Shown piece after piece: positions 15,902 through 25,738 of a stretch of DNA of 64,000 nucleotides (the first letter of the stretch is position 1; every line of letters starts with the position of its first letter). The notes beneath the pieces were generated by a model that was not told where the DNA came from, did not search any database, and saw only the letters and a program-made list of their open reading frames with translations. Position numbers and translations under genes: made by a program. Source of the stretch: Paraburkholderia unamae. GTDB lineage: Bacteria > Pseudomonadota > Gammaproteobacteria > Burkholderiales > Burkholderiaceae. The DNA lies in assembly GCF_003268775.1 (NCBI RefSeq), contig NZ_QLSU01000002.1, positions 62,001 through 126,000 of the forward strand. The letters are read 5' to 3'.

Positions 15902-16237
15902 TCAGACCTGAATCTGCATGATGTCGGTGTAGGCCGTGACAAGCTTGTTGCGCACCTGAAGGCCGAACTGGAAGCCGATATTGGCTTTCTGCATGTCGAC
16001 CATCACGTCGTTGAGCGACACGTTGTTCGCGCCAAGTTCGAACGCCTGCGACTCGCCCACCGCCTTCTGCTGGTCGTCGCTGATCTTGTCCAGCGACGCC
16101 TTGAGCGCCGAAGCGAACCCGCCGGCCGTCGCCGCGCCCGACTTCTCGTCGGCTGCGGTGGGGCCGCCGGCCGCCTGCGTCGCCATCGACTGCATTTGCG
16201 CGAGGGCGGACGTGAGCGGAGATACTGGCACGGTCAT
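15902..16237 (-). CDS. fliE: Flagellar hook-basal body complex protein FliE
   Basis: A 111-residue protein that joins the MS ring to the proximal rod. The C-terminal half [38 protein letters not shown] is the FliE signature. The start at 16237 (MTVPVSPL) is preferred over the ATG at 16261 because GTGGAG lies five bases upstream. It is divergent from fliF, and the shared 284-bp region carries an FlhDC-type box that may drive both directions. Confidence 0.93.
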   Translation of the reverse strand: MTVPVSPLTSALAQMQSMATQAAGGPTAADEKSGAATAGGFASALKASLDKISDDQQKAVGESQAFELGANNVSLNDVMVDMQKANIGFQFGLQVRNKLVTAYTDIMQIQV

Positions 16238-16400
16238 GTTTGCTCCACGAAAAGGGGACACGCGGGAAATTCAGGGGGAGGAGCCCCTGGCCGGCGGCGG
16301 CGTTCGCTGCAATGCGGCAGCGCCGGAGCGGCACGGCGCGCTGACAGAGCGCCGAATCTGGAGGAGAGCATAGCAGCGGGCCCGTTCCGGCAGCCCCGAA

Positions 16401-16425
16401 AGTAGGGGGAAAACCCGGCTCTATT
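16401..16425. promoter_or_regulatory. FlhDC-type box between fliE and fliF
   Basis: AGTAG (16401-16405) and CTATT (16421-16425) form an inverted pair 15 bp apart. The same layout occurs at fliL and flgB/flgA. FlhD4C2 recognises AATAGCG half-sites inverted by 10-12 bp, which is the same geometry once the inner CG is counted. The rest of the 16238-16521 region shows no sigma-54 elements. Confidence 0.6.
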
Positions 16426-16521
16426 CGCGCAATCGGCTTGCCATGGGCTGCGGATAATGCCTGACGTGAAAGTCTCCGCCGTGCGCGGCGAGACCTGGAA
16501 GCCTCCGGAGAAACCCGTCGC

Positions 16522-18324
16522 ATGGATTCGTCTGCCAACTCTTTGATCAACCCCGACGCCCGCATGGGCCTCGCCCCCTCTGGCGCGGGCGCCTCGCCCG
16601 GCGTCGGCGCGGGTGCAGGCGTGGGCGGCGCGGAAGACCTCGGCGGCGGCTTCGCGCAGCGCCTGGGCTCGCTCTCGTCGCTGCGCAACGTGCGCGGCAA
16701 CCCGCGCGCGCCGCTGATCTTCGCCGTGGCGTTGCTCGTAGCCGTGGTCGCCGGCCTCGTGCTGTGGTCGCGCGCGCCCGACTACAAGGTGCTGTACAGC
16801 AACCTGTCGGACCGTGACGGCGGCGCGATCATTACCGCGCTCCAGGCCGCAAACGTTCCCTATAAGCTTTCCGACGGCAACGGCGCCATTCTCGTGCCCG
16901 CCGAGCAGGTCAACGAAATGCGCCTGCGCCTCGCCTCCCAGGGCCTGCCGAAGAACGGGTCGGTCGGCTTCGAGCTGATGGACAACCAGAAGTTCGGCAT
17001 CAGCCAGTTCGCCGAGCAGATCAACTACCAGCGCGCGCTCGAAGGCGAGCTCGAGCAAACCATCCAGTCGATCGCGAGCGTGAAGTCCGCGCGCGTGCAT
17101 CTGGCCATTCCGAAGCCTTCGGTGTTCGTGCGCGAGCGCGAGGCGCCTTCCGCCTCGGTGCTCGTGAACCTGTATCCGGGCCGCATCCTCGACGACGGCC
17201 AGGTCGCCGCCATCACGCACATGGTGGCTTCGGCCGTGCCGGACCTGCCCGTGCGCAACGTCACAGTGGTCGACCAGGACGGCAACCTGCTCACGCAAAG
17301 CGCGACGGGCGTGGGCCTCGACGCCTCGCAGCTCAAGTTCGTGCGCCAGGTCGAGCACGACACCCAGGCGCGCATCGACGCGATCCTCGCGCCCCTCTTC
17401 GGCGCCGGCAACGCGCGCTCGCAGGTGAGCGCCGACCTCGACTTCTCCAAGCTCGAACAGACCTCGGAAGCCTACGGCCCGAACGGCAACCAGCAGGCCG
17501 CCGCGATCCGCAGCCAGCAGCAGAACATCTCCACGGAGATGCAGCAAGGCGGCGCGGGCGGCGTGCCCGGCGCGCTCACGAACCAGCCGCCGCAGCCCGC
17601 TTCCGCGCCCGTGAGCGCCCCGGCGGGCGCGAACGGCGCCTCTGCCGCGGTGCCGGTTTCCGATCATCGCGACACCACCACGAACTACGAGCTCGACAAG
17701 ACCGTGCGCCACTATCAACAGGCGCCGGGCGACGTCAAGCGCCTCTCGGTGGCCGTGATCGTGAACTATCAGCCGAAGGTCGACGCCAAGGGTCACGCCA
17801 CCATGCAGCCGCTCGACGCGCAGAAGCTCGCGCAGGTCGAGCAGCTCGTGAAGGACGCGATGGGCTACGACGCGAAGCGCGGCGACTCGGTGAACGTGGT
17901 GAACGCCGCGTTCCAGCAGGAAGTCGACCCGAACGCGAACCTGCCGTGGTGGCGTCAGCCCGACATCATCGCGCTCGCCAAGCAGATCGCGACGTGGCTT
18001 GGCATTGGCGCGGTGGCACTGTTCCTCTACTTCGTGATGGTGAAGCCGGCGCTGCGCCGCGCGTTCCCGCCGCCCGAGCCGGTGGCGCCCGCGCTGCCCG
18101 GCATGGCCGACGGCGAGCCGCTGCTGCTCGACGGCATTCCCGAGTCCGCGCGCGCCGCCGCCGGCGAAGGCGAAGACGGCGCGGACAGCGAAGCCGCCCT
18201 GCTCGCCTTCGAAAACGAGAAGAACAAGTTCGAACGCAACCTGGAATACGCGCGCAACATCGCGCGCCAGGATCCGAAGATCGTCGCAACCGTCGTGAAG
18301 AGCTGGGTGAACGATGAACGCTGA
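16522..18324 (+). CDS. fliF: Flagellar MS-ring protein FliF
   Basis: A 600-residue inner membrane protein that forms the MS ring, the first structure assembled. It has a Gly/Ala-rich cytoplasmic N-terminus, a membrane helix near residues 67-88 (LIFAVALLVAVVAGLVLW), two ring-building motifs (YKVLYSNLSDRDGGAIITAL; FGISQFAEQINYQRALEGELEQTI; RVHLAIPKPSVF), a Pro/Ala loop around 355-380, a second helix near 488 (LGIGAVALFLYFVM) and a C-terminal FliG-binding tail. GGAG precedes the ATG. It starts the plus-strand fliFGHIJK operon; fliG overlaps its end by 11 bp. Confidence 0.97.
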   Translation: MDSSANSLINPDARMGLAPSGAGASPGVGAGAGVGGAEDLGGGFAQRLGSLSSLRNVRGNPRAPLIFAVALLVAVVAGLVLWSRAPDYKVLYSNLSDRDGGAIITALQAANVPYKLSDGNGAILVPAEQVNEMRLRLASQGLPKNGSVGFELMDNQKFGISQFAEQINYQRALEGELEQTIQSIASVKSARVHLAIPKPSVFVREREAPSASVLVNLYPGRILDDGQVAAITHMVASAVPDLPVRNVTVVDQDGNLLTQSATGVGLDASQLKFVRQVEHDTQARIDAILAPLFGAGNARSQVSADLDFSKLEQTSEAYGPNGNQQAAAIRSQQQNISTEMQQGGAGGVPGALTNQPPQPASAPVSAPAGANGASAAVPVSDHRDTTTNYELDKTVRHYQQAPGDVKRLSVAVIVNYQPKVDAKGHATMQPLDAQKLAQVEQLVKDAMGYDAKRGDSVNVVNAAFQQEVDPNANLPWWRQPDIIALAKQIATWLGIGAVALFLYFVMVKPALRRAFPPPEPVAPALPGMADGEPLLLDGIPESARAAAGEGEDGADSEAALLAFENEKNKFERNLEYARNIARQDPKIVATVVKSWVNDER

Positions 18325-19309
18325 AGGCGCAACCAAGAGCGCGCTGCTGCTCATGTCGATCGGCGAGCAGGAGGCCTCCGAGGTCTTCAAGTTCCTCGGT
18401 CCGCGCGAAGTGCAGAAAATCGGCGCCGCCATGGCGGCGCTCAAGAACGTCAAGCGCGAAGAAATCGAAGCCGTGTTGCAGGACTTCGTGAAGGAAGCCG
18501 AGCAGCACACGGCCTTCTCGCTCGACTCGAACGACTACATCCGCAACGTGCTCACGAAGGCGCTGGGCGAGGACAAGGCCGGTGCGATCATCGACCGCAT
18601 CCTGCAAGGCGGCGACACGAGCGGCATCGAAGGCCTCAAGTGGATGGACTCGGGGTCGGTGGCGGAGCTCATCAAGAACGAGCACCCGCAGATCATCGCC
18701 ACGATCCTCGTGCACCTCGACCGCGACCAGGCCTCGGAAATCGCCTCGTGCTTCGCCGAGCGCCTGCGCAACGACGTGCTGCTGCGTATCGCGACGCTCG
18801 ACGGCATCCAGCCGCAGGCGCTGCGCGAGCTCGACGACGTGCTCACGAACCTGCTCTCGGGCAGCGACAACCTCAAGCGCAGCCCGATGGGCGGCATCCG
18901 CACGGCGGCCGAGATCCTCAACTTCATGACGAGCCAGCACGAAGAAGGCGTGCTCGAAAACGTGCGCCAGTACGACGCCGAGCTCGCACAGAAGATCATC
19001 GACCAGATGTTCGTGTTCGAGAACCTGCTCGACCTCGAAGACCGCGCGATCCAGCTGCTGCTCAAGGAAGTCGAGTCGGAGTCGCTCATCATTTCGCTCA
19101 AGGGCGCGCCGCCCGCGCTGCGCACCAAGTTCCTCTCGAACATGTCGCAGCGCGCGGCCGAACTGCTCGCCGAAGACCTCGACGCGCGCGGCCCGGTGCG
19201 CGTCTCGGAAGTCGAGGCGCAACAGCGCCGCATCCTGCAAATCGTGCGCAATCTCGCCGAAAGCGGTCAGATCGTGATCGGCGGCAAGGCAGAAGACGCT
19301 TATGTCTGA
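18314..19309 (+). CDS. fliG: Flagellar motor switch protein FliG
   Basis: A 331-residue rotor protein that connects FliF to FliM and carries the torque helix facing the stators. It shows LLMSIGEQEASEVFKFLGPREVQKI at the N-terminus, the EHPQIIATILVHLD segment of the middle domain, and the C-domain FVFENLLDLEDRAIQLLLKEVESESLIISLKGA with the charged residues that contact MotA. Length is exactly typical. It overlaps fliF and fliH, so translation is coupled along the operon. Confidence 0.97.
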   Translation: MNAEGATKSALLLMSIGEQEASEVFKFLGPREVQKIGAAMAALKNVKREEIEAVLQDFVKEAEQHTAFSLDSNDYIRNVLTKALGEDKAGAIIDRILQGGDTSGIEGLKWMDSGSVAELIKNEHPQIIATILVHLDRDQASEIASCFAERLRNDVLLRIATLDGIQPQALRELDDVLTNLLSGSDNLKRSPMGGIRTAAEILNFMTSQHEEGVLENVRQYDAELAQKIIDQMFVFENLLDLEDRAIQLLLKEVESESLIISLKGAPPALRTKFLSNMSQRAAELLAEDLDARGPVRVSEVEAQQRRILQIVRNLAESGQIVIGGKAEDAYV

Positions 19310-19979
19310 CACGACCTCCGCGAACGGCCATCGCTCGGCGTACCAGCGCTGGGAGATGGCGTCGTTCGATCCGCCGCCTCCCCCGCCGCCGCCGCCCACG
19401 CCCGACGAGACAGCCGCCTTCGAGGCGCAGCTCCAGAGCCTGCGCGACGCCGCGCACCAGGAAGGGCTGCGCTCCGGCCATGTGGCGGGCCAGGCGCTCG
19501 GCTATCAGGCCGGCCACGAACAGGGCCGCCAGCAGGGCTTCGAGCAGGGCCAGGCCGAGGCGCGCGCGCAAGCGGCGCAGCTCGCGGCGCTGGCGAGCCG
19601 CTTTAGCGACGCGCTCGAAACGGTGCAGGCGGGCGTGGCCGAAACGCTCGTCGAGCTCGCGCTCGACATCGCGCAGCAGGTCGTGCGCCAGCACGTGCAG
19701 CACGACCCCACGGCGCTCGTCGCGGTCGCGCGCGAAGTGCTGGCCGCCGAGCCGCAGCTCGTCGGCTCGCCGCAGCTCGTGGTGAGCCCGGCCGATCTGC
19801 CGATCGTCGAGGCCTACCTGATGGAAGACTTGCAGGCGCGCGGCTGGAGCGTGCGCACCGACCCGGCGATCGAGCGCGGCGGCTGCCGCGCGCAGGCCGC
19901 GACGGGCGAAACGGACGCCAGCGTCAACTCACGCTGGGAACGCGTGAGCGCGGCGCTCGGCAAGGCAAGGCCATGGTGA
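19302..19979 (+). CDS. fliH: Flagellar export ATPase regulator FliH
   Basis: A 225-residue protein that binds FliI and tethers it to the C ring and export gate. The N-terminal third contains a poly-Pro run (eleven prolines after SFD) and a glycine-spaced helix (GxxxG-type: [29 protein letters not shown]) typical of FliH; the C-terminal domain starts at [27 protein letters not shown]. It overlaps fliG by 8 bp and fliI by 7 bp. Confidence 0.93.
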   Translation: MSDTTSANGHRSAYQRWEMASFDPPPPPPPPPTPDETAAFEAQLQSLRDAAHQEGLRSGHVAGQALGYQAGHEQGRQQGFEQGQAEARAQAAQLAALASRFSDALETVQAGVAETLVELALDIAQQVVRQHVQHDPTALVAVAREVLAAEPQLVGSPQLVVSPADLPIVEAYLMEDLQARGWSVRTDPAIERGGCRAQAATGETDASVNSRWERVSAALGKARPW

Positions 19980-21715
19980 ACCCGCCCACCCCGACGAGCC
20001 AAAAGACGATACACACGGGCGGCCTCACGCCGCTCGAGCAGGAACTCGCGCTCGCCTCATTCGGCCCGCACGCGCATGACCCCGCGCAAACCGGCGCGGT
20101 GCTCGTGGGCGACGACGGCGGCGCTGGCTCCAAGGGCGCAAGCGGCTCAAGCAGCTCAAGCAGCTCAAGCAGCTCAAGCGGCCGCAAGGCGCGCAAGGCA
20201 CGCGAGATCGACGCCATCGACGCGATCAGCGCCGCGCTTGCGGCCGATGCGACCGACTCTGGCGACGCGGCCGACGCGGCAGAAACCAACGCCGCGCCCG
20301 AGGCGGCCCCCTACACGCCGCCGGCGAATTACGACCCGGCCAACCCCCACCTCGTTTCCTGGAACACGGTCCTGAACCGCGTGCGCGAGCGCAATGCGCT
20401 TGCGCTGCCGCTGCGCGGCTGCGGGCGTCTCACGCGCGCCGCGGGCCTCGTGCTCGAAGCCGTGGGGCTGCGCCTCGCCGTGGGCGCGGAGGTGATGATC
20501 GAACTGCCGCCGGGCAGCTCGCTGCCGATGGCCGAAGCCGAAGTGGTCGGCTTTGGCGGCGACAAACTCTTTCTGATGCCGACGACCCAGGTCGCGGGCC
20601 TCTTGCCCGGCGCGCGCGTCTGGCCGCTGGAAACCGCGCCCATCGCCGACCCGATGGCGGGCGCCAAGCGCCTGCCGGTGGGCTGGGGCATGCTCGGCCG
20701 CGTGGTCGACGCCTCGGGCAAGCCGCTCGACGGGCTCGGTGCGCTCAATACCGAGGCCGACGCACCGCTCACCGCACCCGTCATCAACCCGCTGAACCGC
20801 GAGCCGATCCACAAGGTGCTCGACGTGGGCGTGCGCGCGATCAACGCGCTCCTCACGGTCGGGCGCGGCCAGCGCATGGGCCTGTTCGCGGGCTCGGGCG
20901 TGGGTAAATCGGTGCTGCTCGGCACGATGGCGCGCGCCACCAGCGCCGAGGTGATCGTGATCGGCCTGATCGGCGAGCGGGGCCGCGAAGTAAAGGAATT
21001 CATCGAGCAGATCCTGGGCACGGAAGGCCTCGCGCGCTCCGTCGTCGTGGCCGCGCCCGCCGACGTGTCGCCGCTCCTGCGCATGCAGGCCGCCGCGTAC
21101 ACCACGTCGCTCGCCGAGTATTTTCGCGACCAGGGCAAGCACGTGCTGCTGCTCATGGACTCGCTCACGCGCTATGCGATGGCGCAGCGCGAGATCGCGC
21201 TCGCCATCGGCGAGCCGCCCGCGACCAAGGGCTATCCGCCTTCGGTGTTCGCGAAGCTGCCGGCGCTCGTCGAGCGCACCGGCAACGGGCCCGAGGGCGG
21301 CGGCTCGATCACGGCGTTCTACACCGTGCTCACCGAAGGCGACGACCAGCAGGACCCGATCGCCGACTCGGCGCGCGCGATTCTCGACGGCCATATCGTG
21401 CTCTCCCGCGCGCTCGCCGAGGCCGGGCACTATCCGGCCATCGACATCGAAGCATCGATCAGCCGCGCGATGACCGCGCTCATCGACGACCGGCATCTGA
21501 ACCAGACGCGCGCGTTCAAACAGATGCTTTCGCGCTACCAGCGCAACCGCGACCTCATCAACGTGGGTGCATACGTGACCGGGCGCGACGCCGTGCTCGA
21601 CCGCGCGATCGCGTTGTATCCGCGTATCGAGGCCTTTCTTCAGCAGGGTTTTCGCGAAACCGCGAACTATGATCAGAGCGTCGAGATGCTCGGCCAACTG
21701 ATTGGAGCCAGATGA
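19973..21715 (+). CDS. fliI: Flagellum-specific export ATPase FliI
   Basis: A 580-residue ATPase of the type III export apparatus. Walker A is [15 protein letters not shown], Walker B is [11 protein letters not shown], and the family signature [16 protein letters not shown] is present. The N-terminus is about 110 residues longer than usual: residues 1-110 contain a serine tract (about 57-69, encoded by AGCTCA-type repeats near 20140-20185) and an acidic Asp/Ala stretch before the normal start region [15 protein letters not shown]. The extension looks disordered and may be lineage specific. The stop overlaps the fliJ start (ATGATGA). Confidence 0.95.
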   Translation: MVNPPTPTSQKTIHTGGLTPLEQELALASFGPHAHDPAQTGAVLVGDDGGAGSKGASGSSSSSSSSSSSGRKARKAREIDAIDAISAALAADATDSGDAADAAETNAAPEAAPYTPPANYDPANPHLVSWNTVLNRVRERNALALPLRGCGRLTRAAGLVLEAVGLRLAVGAEVMIELPPGSSLPMAEAEVVGFGGDKLFLMPTTQVAGLLPGARVWPLETAPIADPMAGAKRLPVGWGMLGRVVDASGKPLDGLGALNTEADAPLTAPVINPLNREPIHKVLDVGVRAINALLTVGRGQRMGLFAGSGVGKSVLLGTMARATSAEVIVIGLIGERGREVKEFIEQILGTEGLARSVVVAAPADVSPLLRMQAAAYTTSLAEYFRDQGKHVLLLMDSLTRYAMAQREIALAIGEPPATKGYPPSVFAKLPALVERTGNGPEGGGSITAFYTVLTEGDDQQDPIADSARAILDGHIVLSRALAEAGHYPAIDIEASISRAMTALIDDRHLNQTRAFKQMLSRYQRNRDLINVGAYVTGRDAVLDRAIALYPRIEAFLQQGFRETANYDQSVEMLGQLIGAR

Positions 21716-22167
21716 TGACGAAGCAAACCGCGCTGCAAACCTTGATTGGCCTCGCTCAGGACGACGTGGACGCCGCGACGCAAAAGCTCGGCCGCGTGCA
21801 GCGCGAGCGCGGCGAGGTCGAAAAGCAGCTCGAGGCGCTCATCACGTACCGCGACGAGTATCACACGCGCTTCACCGAATCGGCGCGCAGCGGCATGGCC
21901 GCCGGCAACGTGCGCAATTTCCAGGCGTTCATCGACACGCTCGACGCCGCGATCGAGCAGCAGCGGCGCATTCTGGAGCAGGCGACAGCCCGCGTGGAAG
22001 CCGCCAAGCCCGAATGGCAGCGCAGCAAGCAGAAGCTCGGCTCGTACGAAGTGCTGCAAACGCGCCAGGATGAGGTGCAGGCCCGCAAGGATGCCCGCCG
22101 CGAACAACGCGACGCCGACGAGTACGCCGCCCGCGTGCTACGCATGCGCTCGTCGCAACACCCGTAA
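21712..22167 (+). CDS. fliJ: Flagellar export protein FliJ
   Basis: A 151-residue, almost wholly coiled-coil protein ([37 protein letters not shown] and a second arm after residue 90). FliJ fits into the centre of the FliI ring like the gamma subunit of F1 and contacts FlhA. Low sequence conservation is normal; identity rests on length, heptad pattern and position between fliI and fliK. Confidence 0.9.
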   Translation: MMTKQTALQTLIGLAQDDVDAATQKLGRVQRERGEVEKQLEALITYRDEYHTRFTESARSGMAAGNVRNFQAFIDTLDAAIEQQRRILEQATARVEAAKPEWQRSKQKLGSYEVLQTRQDEVQARKDARREQRDADEYAARVLRMRSSQHP

Positions 22168-22188
22168 CACGCATTCGAGGCCGCCAGC

Positions 22189-23913
22189 ATGTCGCTCCTC
22201 TCCTCCGTCACCTCGCTTCTCGGGGCCGCCGCCGATGCCGTGTCGGGCAACAGCGCGTCGAACGCCGCCAGCCAGGCCGACTCGTCCACCCCGGATTTCG
22301 CGCAAGCGCTCCAGCAGCGCATCAGCGCGCAGAATTCGCAGGCCGCCATGAGCGCGGCGAGCTCACAGTCCACGCAGTCGTCGCAGGCATCGCAGTCGTC
22401 GCAAAGCTCACAGTCGGGACAATCGGCGCAATCGACGCAGGCTGCGCAGTCCACACAAACTTCGCAGTCCGCGCAGACGTCGCAATCCACGCCAACGGCG
22501 CAGTCGTCGCAAGGCGCGCAGTCGAACGCCTACGGCCAGTCGGGCGCGAGCACGTCGGCGGGCAGCAGCGCGTCGCAAAACACGACGAGCAGCAGCGGCA
22601 CCAGCAACACCGGCAACACCTCGCAAACAGCCGGCACGAGCGGCGGTCAAGGTACGCAGCACGCGTCCGGTGCCGATCATCGCGTCGACGCCGTGCGCAC
22701 CCAGCAAAAGCAGGCCGAAGCGGCGGGCGCGCAGGCCGCCGCTGCCCTGGCGCAGCAAGCCCAGCAGGCGCAACAGGCCCAGCAAACGCAGCAAGCACAA
22801 CAAGCGCAAACCGACACGACGAACGGCAGCAGCACGAGCCAGGCAAGCAGCGACAGCACGCTCGCGGGTGTCGCCTCGGCGGCCGCCGCAGCAGCGGCTA
22901 CGGCCGCCACGACGGTCGCGGGCGCGAGCACGGCGGGCGACGGCTCGGCCACGGGCGGCAGCACGACCGCCACGCCGAAGTCGGTGCACGAAGCGCTCCA
23001 GGCCGCGCTCGCCACACTGCGCGGCGGCGCGGGCGTGCCCGCCACGCGCGTGACGAGCGCCGCCGCGACCGGCACGACCGCCACGGACGCCACGAGCACA
23101 AGCACGAGCGCGGGCGCCGGTATTGCGAGCAGCTTCGCCTCGCACCTGAGCGCGCATGCGCAGGAGAAGGCCTTCGGCACGGCGGCCAGCAGCGGCGCGA
23201 GCGCCGACGCGGCGAAGAGCGCCACGGCAACGGCCGCCGACGCCGCGAAAACGGCCACCGACGCGCTCGCGGCGGCGGCGCAGCAACAGTCGGGCTCCGG
23301 CACGCAGGCCAGCGCCACGGCAGCCGATACGCTCGCAGCAAACGAGGCGGCAAACCAGGCCGCGGCCATCGCCGCCGCCACGGCGGCGCAGACCCAGGCC
23401 GCGCAGACGGCAAGCGCCGCCGCGAATCCCGTGGCCGCCGCGGCCGCCAGCGCCACACTCGCGCCGCAGGTCGGCACGAGCGCCTGGGAAGACGCGCTCA
23501 GCCAGAAGGTCGTGTTCCTTTCGAGCGCGCACCAGCAGTCGGCCGAACTCACGCTCAATCCGAAGGATCTCGGACCGCTCCAGGTTGTGCTTCAGGTCAC
23601 GCAAAGCCACGCGCACGCGCTCTTCGTCTCGCAGCACCAGCAGGTGCGCGAGGCCGTCGAGGCGGCCCTGCCGAAGCTGCGCGAGTCGATGGAGCAGAAC
23701 GGCATCGGCCTTGGCAGCGCAAGTGTGAGCGACGGCTTCTCGCGGCAGATGAACCAGCAGGCGCAGCAGGACAGCAGCGGCTCGGGCGGCTCCGGCAGCC
23801 AGAGTTCGGGGTCGGGCACGAGCGGCACCGTGAGCGCCAGCACCGACGACACGGACACGAGCGCCACCAGCACCACACAGCGCAGCGTCGGCCTGATCGA
23901 CACCTTCGCCTGA
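22189..23913 (+). CDS. fliK: Flagellar hook-length control protein FliK
   Basis: A 574-residue protein that measures the hook and triggers the switch to filament export. About 420 residues are Ala/Ser/Gln/Thr-rich; residues 55-115 are S-Q repeats (QSSQ, QSTQ) and later segments are Ala-rich helices. The structured C-domain starts near residue 425: WEDALSQKVVFLSSAHQQSAELTLNPKDLGPLQVVLQV, the conserved Flg_hook pattern, followed by a Ser/Gly tail. It is 21 bp after fliJ. A second FliK-like gene lies at 13212-14888. Confidence 0.92.
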   Translation: MSLLSSVTSLLGAAADAVSGNSASNAASQADSSTPDFAQALQQRISAQNSQAAMSAASSQSTQSSQASQSSQSSQSGQSAQSTQAAQSTQTSQSAQTSQSTPTAQSSQGAQSNAYGQSGASTSAGSSASQNTTSSSGTSNTGNTSQTAGTSGGQGTQHASGADHRVDAVRTQQKQAEAAGAQAAAALAQQAQQAQQAQQTQQAQQAQTDTTNGSSTSQASSDSTLAGVASAAAAAAATAATTVAGASTAGDGSATGGSTTATPKSVHEALQAALATLRGGAGVPATRVTSAAATGTTATDATSTSTSAGAGIASSFASHLSAHAQEKAFGTAASSGASADAAKSATATAADAAKTATDALAAAAQQQSGSGTQASATAADTLAANEAANQAAAIAAATAAQTQAAQTASAAANPVAAAAASATLAPQVGTSAWEDALSQKVVFLSSAHQQSAELTLNPKDLGPLQVVLQVTQSHAHALFVSQHQQVREAVEAALPKLRESMEQNGIGLGSASVSDGFSRQMNQQAQQDSSGSGGSGSQSSGSGTSGTVSASTDDTDTSATSTTQRSVGLIDTFA

Positions 23914-24060
23914 CGCGCGGCAACCGCGGCGCAACAGACACGCAGCCGCGTCTTCCTCCCCTCACGCGCCGCCGTATGCCCCGCCATGCCCGCGCAGACG
24001 GGTGCGGCGGCGCGGCGCCTTTGGGCGCGCGGCTTCGCGCGGCGCGCAACAAAACCACGA

Positions 24061-24085
24061 GATAGCCGGAATTCCCCCGTCTATT
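24061..24085. promoter_or_regulatory. FlhDC-type box before fliL
   Basis: GATAG (24061-24065) and CTATT (24081-24085) lie 15 bp apart as an inverted pair, 104 bp before fliL. It implies a separate fliLMNOPQR promoter in the 276-bp gap after fliK. Confidence 0.6.
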
Positions 24086-24189
24086 CCTCCCATCGCTGAA
24101 AGGCAAAAGCCGGAACAATGCAAGCTGCCCGGACTGACCATCAGGTCGGTTCTCCGGACCTTCGCAAGCATCCAGGCTCTCTTTCCGAC

Positions 24190-24693
24190 ATGGCGACCAC
24201 GACCGCATCCCAGCAAGCCGCGCCCCAGGGCGCGAAACCCGGACCGATGAAGCGCATCCTCGTGATCGCGCTCATTGCGATCCTCGCCGCAGCCGCGGCG
24301 GGCGGCGCGACGTGGTTCTTCATGTCGCGCCACGCGGCAAGCGCGCCGGCCGCGCCCGCCGCGGCGCCTGCGGCCGCGCCCGTCTACTACGCGCTCGAGC
24401 CGATGACCGTCAATCTGCAATCCGACGACGGCGAATCGCACTACCTGCGCATCGGCCTGACGCTCAAGCTCGACAGCCAGGCCACCCAGGACGCGCTCGT
24501 CGCGCGCATGCCCGAGATCCGCAGCCGCGTGCTGCTCGCGCTCTCGAACAAGCATCCGTCCGACCTCGCGCCGCTCGACGGCAAGCGTGCGCTCGCCACC
24601 GAGCTCGCCGTGCTGATCTCGCAGCCCTCGGGCCCGAACGAAAAGCCGATGCGCGTGGACGACGTGCTGTTCACCGAATTCGTCGTCCAGTGA
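24190..24693 (+). CDS. fliL: Flagellar basal body-associated protein FliL
   Basis: A 167-residue single-pass inner membrane protein that rings the stator. The membrane helix is ILVIALIAILAAAAAGGATWFFM (about residues 22-44), followed by an Ala/Pro linker and a periplasmic stomatin-like domain (YYALEPMTVNLQ ... YLRIGLTLKLD ... VLFTEFVVQ). The ATG at 24190 gives a normal N-terminus; an in-frame ATG at 24118 would add 24 residues and cannot be excluded since neither has a strong ribosome site. Confidence 0.92.
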   Translation: MATTTASQQAAPQGAKPGPMKRILVIALIAILAAAAAGGATWFFMSRHAASAPAAPAAAPAAAPVYYALEPMTVNLQSDDGESHYLRIGLTLKLDSQATQDALVARMPEIRSRVLLALSNKHPSDLAPLDGKRALATELAVLISQPSGPNEKPMRVDDVLFTEFVVQ

Positions 24694-24733
24694 GCGCGGC
24701 TGACATGTATCCCGCGATGGAGGGCCAGTCATC

Positions 24734-25738
24734 ATGACGATGGGTCACGACGAGTTCATGTCCCAGGAGGAGGTCGACGCCCTCCTCAAGGGCGTCACCG
24801 GCGAAGTCGACCAGGATTCGAACCAGGCCGAGAAGCAGGGCGTACGTCCCTACAACATCGCGACGCAGGAACGGATTGTTCGCGGCCGCATGCCCGGGCT
24901 CGAAATCATCAACGAGCGCTTTGCGCGCCTGTTGCGCGTCGGCATCTTCAATTTCATGCGCCGCACCGCCGAAATCTCGGTGGGCCCGGTGCGCGTGCAG
25001 AAGTACAGCGAATTCACCCGCAACCTGCCGATCCCGACGAACCTGAACCTCGTGCACGTGAAGCCGCTGCGCGGCACGTCGCTGTTCGTGTTCGACCCGA
25101 ACCTCGTGTTCTTCGTCGTGGACAACCTGTTCGGCGGTGACGGGCGCTTTCACACGCGTGTGGAAGGCCGCGACTTCACGCAGACCGAGCAGCGCATCAT
25201 CAGCAAGCTGCTCAACCTCGTGTTCGAGCACTACACGACCGCCTGGAAAAGCGTGCGGCAGCTCAACTTCGAGTACGTGCGCTCCGAAATGCATACGCAG
25301 TTCGCAAACGTTGCCACGCCCAACGAGATCGTGATCGTCACGCAGTTCTCGATCGAATTCGGCCCGACCGGCGGCACGCTGCACATCTGCATGCCCTACT
25401 CGATGATCGAGCCGATTCGCGACGTGCTCGCCTCGCCGCTGCAAGGCGAAGTGCTCGACGTGGACCGCCGCTGGGTGCGCGTGCTCTCGCAGCAGGTGCA
25501 GGCCGCCGAAGTCGAGCTCACGGCCGATCTCGCGCAGATCCCCGTGACGTTCGAGCAGATCCTGAACATGAAGAAGGGCGACGTGCTGCCCATCAACATC
25601 GCGGAGCACATCGTCGCCAAGGTCGACGGCGTGCCGGTGATGGAGTGCGGCTACGGAATTTTCAATGGTCAATACGCGTTGCGGGTCCAGAAGATGATCA
25701 GCGCAGCCGACACGATGAAGGAAGGTGGATATGAGTGA
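24734..25738 (+). CDS. fliM: Flagellar motor switch protein FliM
   Basis: A 334-residue C-ring protein and the main receiver of CheY-P. The N-terminal peptide FMSQEEVDALLKGVTGE is the CheY-P docking helix; the CheC-like middle domain and the FliN-like C-domain follow (VDRRWVRVLSQQVQAAEVELTADLAQIPVTFEQILNMKKGDVLPI). GGAGGG lies 9 bp before the start. The 3' end overlaps fliN by 8 bp. Confidence 0.97.
   Translation: MTMGHDEFMSQEEVDALLKGVTGEVDQDSNQAEKQGVRPYNIATQERIVRGRMPGLEIINERFARLLRVGIFNFMRRTAEISVGPVRVQKYSEFTRNLPIPTNLNLVHVKPLRGTSLFVFDPNLVFFVVDNLFGGDGRFHTRVEGRDFTQTEQRIISKLLNLVFEHYTTAWKSVRQLNFEYVRSEMHTQFANVATPNEIVIVTQFSIEFGPTGGTLHICMPYSMIEPIRDVLASPLQGEVLDVDRRWVRVLSQQVQAAEVELTADLAQIPVTFEQILNMKKGDVLPINIAEHIVAKVDGVPVMECGYGIFNGQYALRVQKMISAADTMKEGGYE

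Noticed and set aside
16238..16521. Sigma-54 (-24/-12) promoters for flagellar genes
   Set aside because: No GG-N10-GC element with TTGC was found here or before fliL, flgB or flhB; FlhDC and sigma-28 type sites explain the control better.
22340..22560. CRISPR-like short repeats in fliK
   Set aside because: They are in-frame Ser/Gln codon repeats of a disordered protein region with no spacers.
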